Virus record (IMG/VR): IMGVR_UViG_3300033149_001484 | Location: 1 to 20,718 of that record | Direction: 5' to 3' (one strand) | DNA: 20,718 nt | Source: a virus | Shown here: in pieces, positions 19,898 to 20,718 of the stretch | Numbering within the stretch: position 1 is the stretch's first letter | Layout: each line of letters opens with the position of its first letter | Program-made: the position numbers and the translations under genes | Notes under the pieces: generated by a model | What the model saw: the letters and a program-made list of their open reading frames with translations, nothing else | The model's database searches: none | Told to the model about the DNA's origin: nothing

Positions 19898-20709
19898 TGT
19901 AAGTATTTCCAGGGTTGGTTAGTCCGGGGTAACTTGTCGTAGACTTCGTATCGTCCCGCCTTTACCCGTGGACTATCCTGAAGAGAATCTAGGTTGGTTA
20001 CGCTAATATCGTCTATTTCCTCCGAGTCAATACGTCCCTCCAGTGATAATGGCACACCACAACGAGGACACCATCGGTTAATTTGGTCCTGATAGTCGCT
20101 TAATGGCCTCCGCCAACAATCAGGCCCTACAGGTAATCCACCCGGACCACCTAGGAGCATATCCCAAGCACCAGCTACCTCACAGAAGAATAGTCCCTTG
20201 GGCGTGATGGTCCCCGACCACCTGGTTTGTAACCAGCAATTTCTTATTAGTTGTTTCCGCGAGACTTCGTTATGTACTATATCTTTGATCGCCACCAAAA
20301 CGGGTGTATGCTTAACCCGACCGTCGTGCTTATTGTTGTTGACGAATCCAAACGTTTCCCTTATCAACTTAGCGTACTTAGTCTTCTGCCAGGACAATCC
20401 GGTCCATAACCCCCGGTGTCTTCTGTTCGGGATAGCTACAGCCATTACCCTACATATCTCGGAGAACATGGGGTGTAGTAGGGGTTCTCCACCTATAATA
20501 CCAACTACCTTATTCGACACCCTTTGAACGGTTGGGGGGCTCTTGGTCGGGAAGTCTTTGAGGGCTTGCGCGGCGCAATCAAACTGCGCTAGAGACATAT
20601 AGTAGGGCTCCCGGAAATGACCGATGAAACGAGTGCAGTTAGAGCATTGCCGATTACACGCATTGGTTATGTCGATCTGGATACACCATTGGTCTTTCGG
20701 ATCTATCAC
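19894..20709 (-). CDS. Radical SAM enzyme with C-terminal Cys motifs
   Basis: At least 271 residues. The radical SAM site is CNRQCSNC (C18, C22, C25) after WCIQIDITNA; the GGE motif is IGGEPLLHP (72-80). The C-terminus has FFCEVAGAWDMLLGG and a WCPRCGVPL zinc or cluster-like pair. It differs from the 15659 protein in layout, so it is not a simple duplicate. A GTG at 20709 with AGG upstream is a fair start, but the frame stays open to the window edge, so an earlier start is possible. It heads the visible part of the operon; it may install an unusual group on a sugar, peptide or base. Confidence 0.78.
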   Translation of the reverse strand: MIDPKDQWCIQIDITNACNRQCSNCTRFIGHFREPYYMSLAQFDCAAQALKDFPTKSPPTVQRVSNKVVGIIGGEPLLHPMFSEICRVMAVAIPNRRHRGLWTGLSWQKTKYAKLIRETFGFVNNNKHDGRVKHTPVLVAIKDIVHNEVSRKQLIRNCWLQTRWSGTITPKGLFFCEVAGAWDMLLGGPGGLPVGPDCWRRPLSDYQDQINRWCPRCGVPLSLEGRIDSEEIDDISVTNLDSLQDSPRVKAGRYEVYDKLPRTNQPWKYLQ

Positions 20710-20718
20710 AATAAACCT

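Overview
The window looks like part of a bacterial virus, prophage or related mobile element. Genes are short and tightly packed in long same-strand blocks with many 4-17 bp overlaps. Strong Shine-Dalgarno sites and sigma70-like promoters point to a bacterial host. No capsid, tail, terminase or integrase gene is visible, so 'phage' is an inference from the replication/recombination set and the many small unknown genes. I cannot name the host.

Region 1 (1-6112, minus strand) is a DNA replication, recombination and repair module. In transcription order it holds a small conserved unknown protein, a RuvC-like Holliday junction resolvase, a family 4 uracil-DNA glycosylase, a Cas4/RecB-like PD-(D/E)XK nuclease, a Sak4-like RecA-fold ATPase, an acidic candidate single-strand DNA binding protein, a tiny zinc-binding protein, an HNH-type protein, and the 3'-5' exonuclease end of a family A DNA polymerase that runs off the window. 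Several of these genes have their own promoter-like sites.

Region 2 (6113-6448) is a divergent promoter region. It has one minus-strand and two plus-strand promoter candidates, A/T-rich direct repeats and a palindrome-containing element that recurs downstream of the next gene.

Region 3 (6449-13686, plus strand) opens with a ParB/DGQHR-like gene closed by a strong intrinsic terminator. A new promoter then drives an accessory run. It contains three small Trp-periodic helical proteins and other small ORFs separated by near-identical intergenic cassettes, an excisionase-like HTH protein, a UvrD-like helicase with a fused N-terminal domain and a zinc ribbon, and several small unknowns. Between 13072 and 13386 lies a gene-free stretch with a four-copy 8-bp tandem repeat and interlocking hairpins.

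Region 4 (13687-13949) is the convergent intergenic region, dense in inverted repeats.

Region 5 (13950-20709, minus strand) is a translationally coupled operon of sugar-transfer and SAM enzymes: two radical SAM proteins, two GT-A/GT2 paralogues (one fused to a methyltransferase), another GT-A enzyme, two GT32-like DXD glycosyltransferases and a stand-alone methyltransferase. It may build or decorate a glycan, or modify virion proteins or DNA. One radical SAM gene is split by a one-base shift at a 4-A run.

The most unusual items are the helical-protein cassette array with hairpins matching the upstream terminator, the repeated elements around the ParB-like gene, the 8-bp repeat locus, and the radical SAM/glycosyltransferase/methyltransferase operon with its frameshift.
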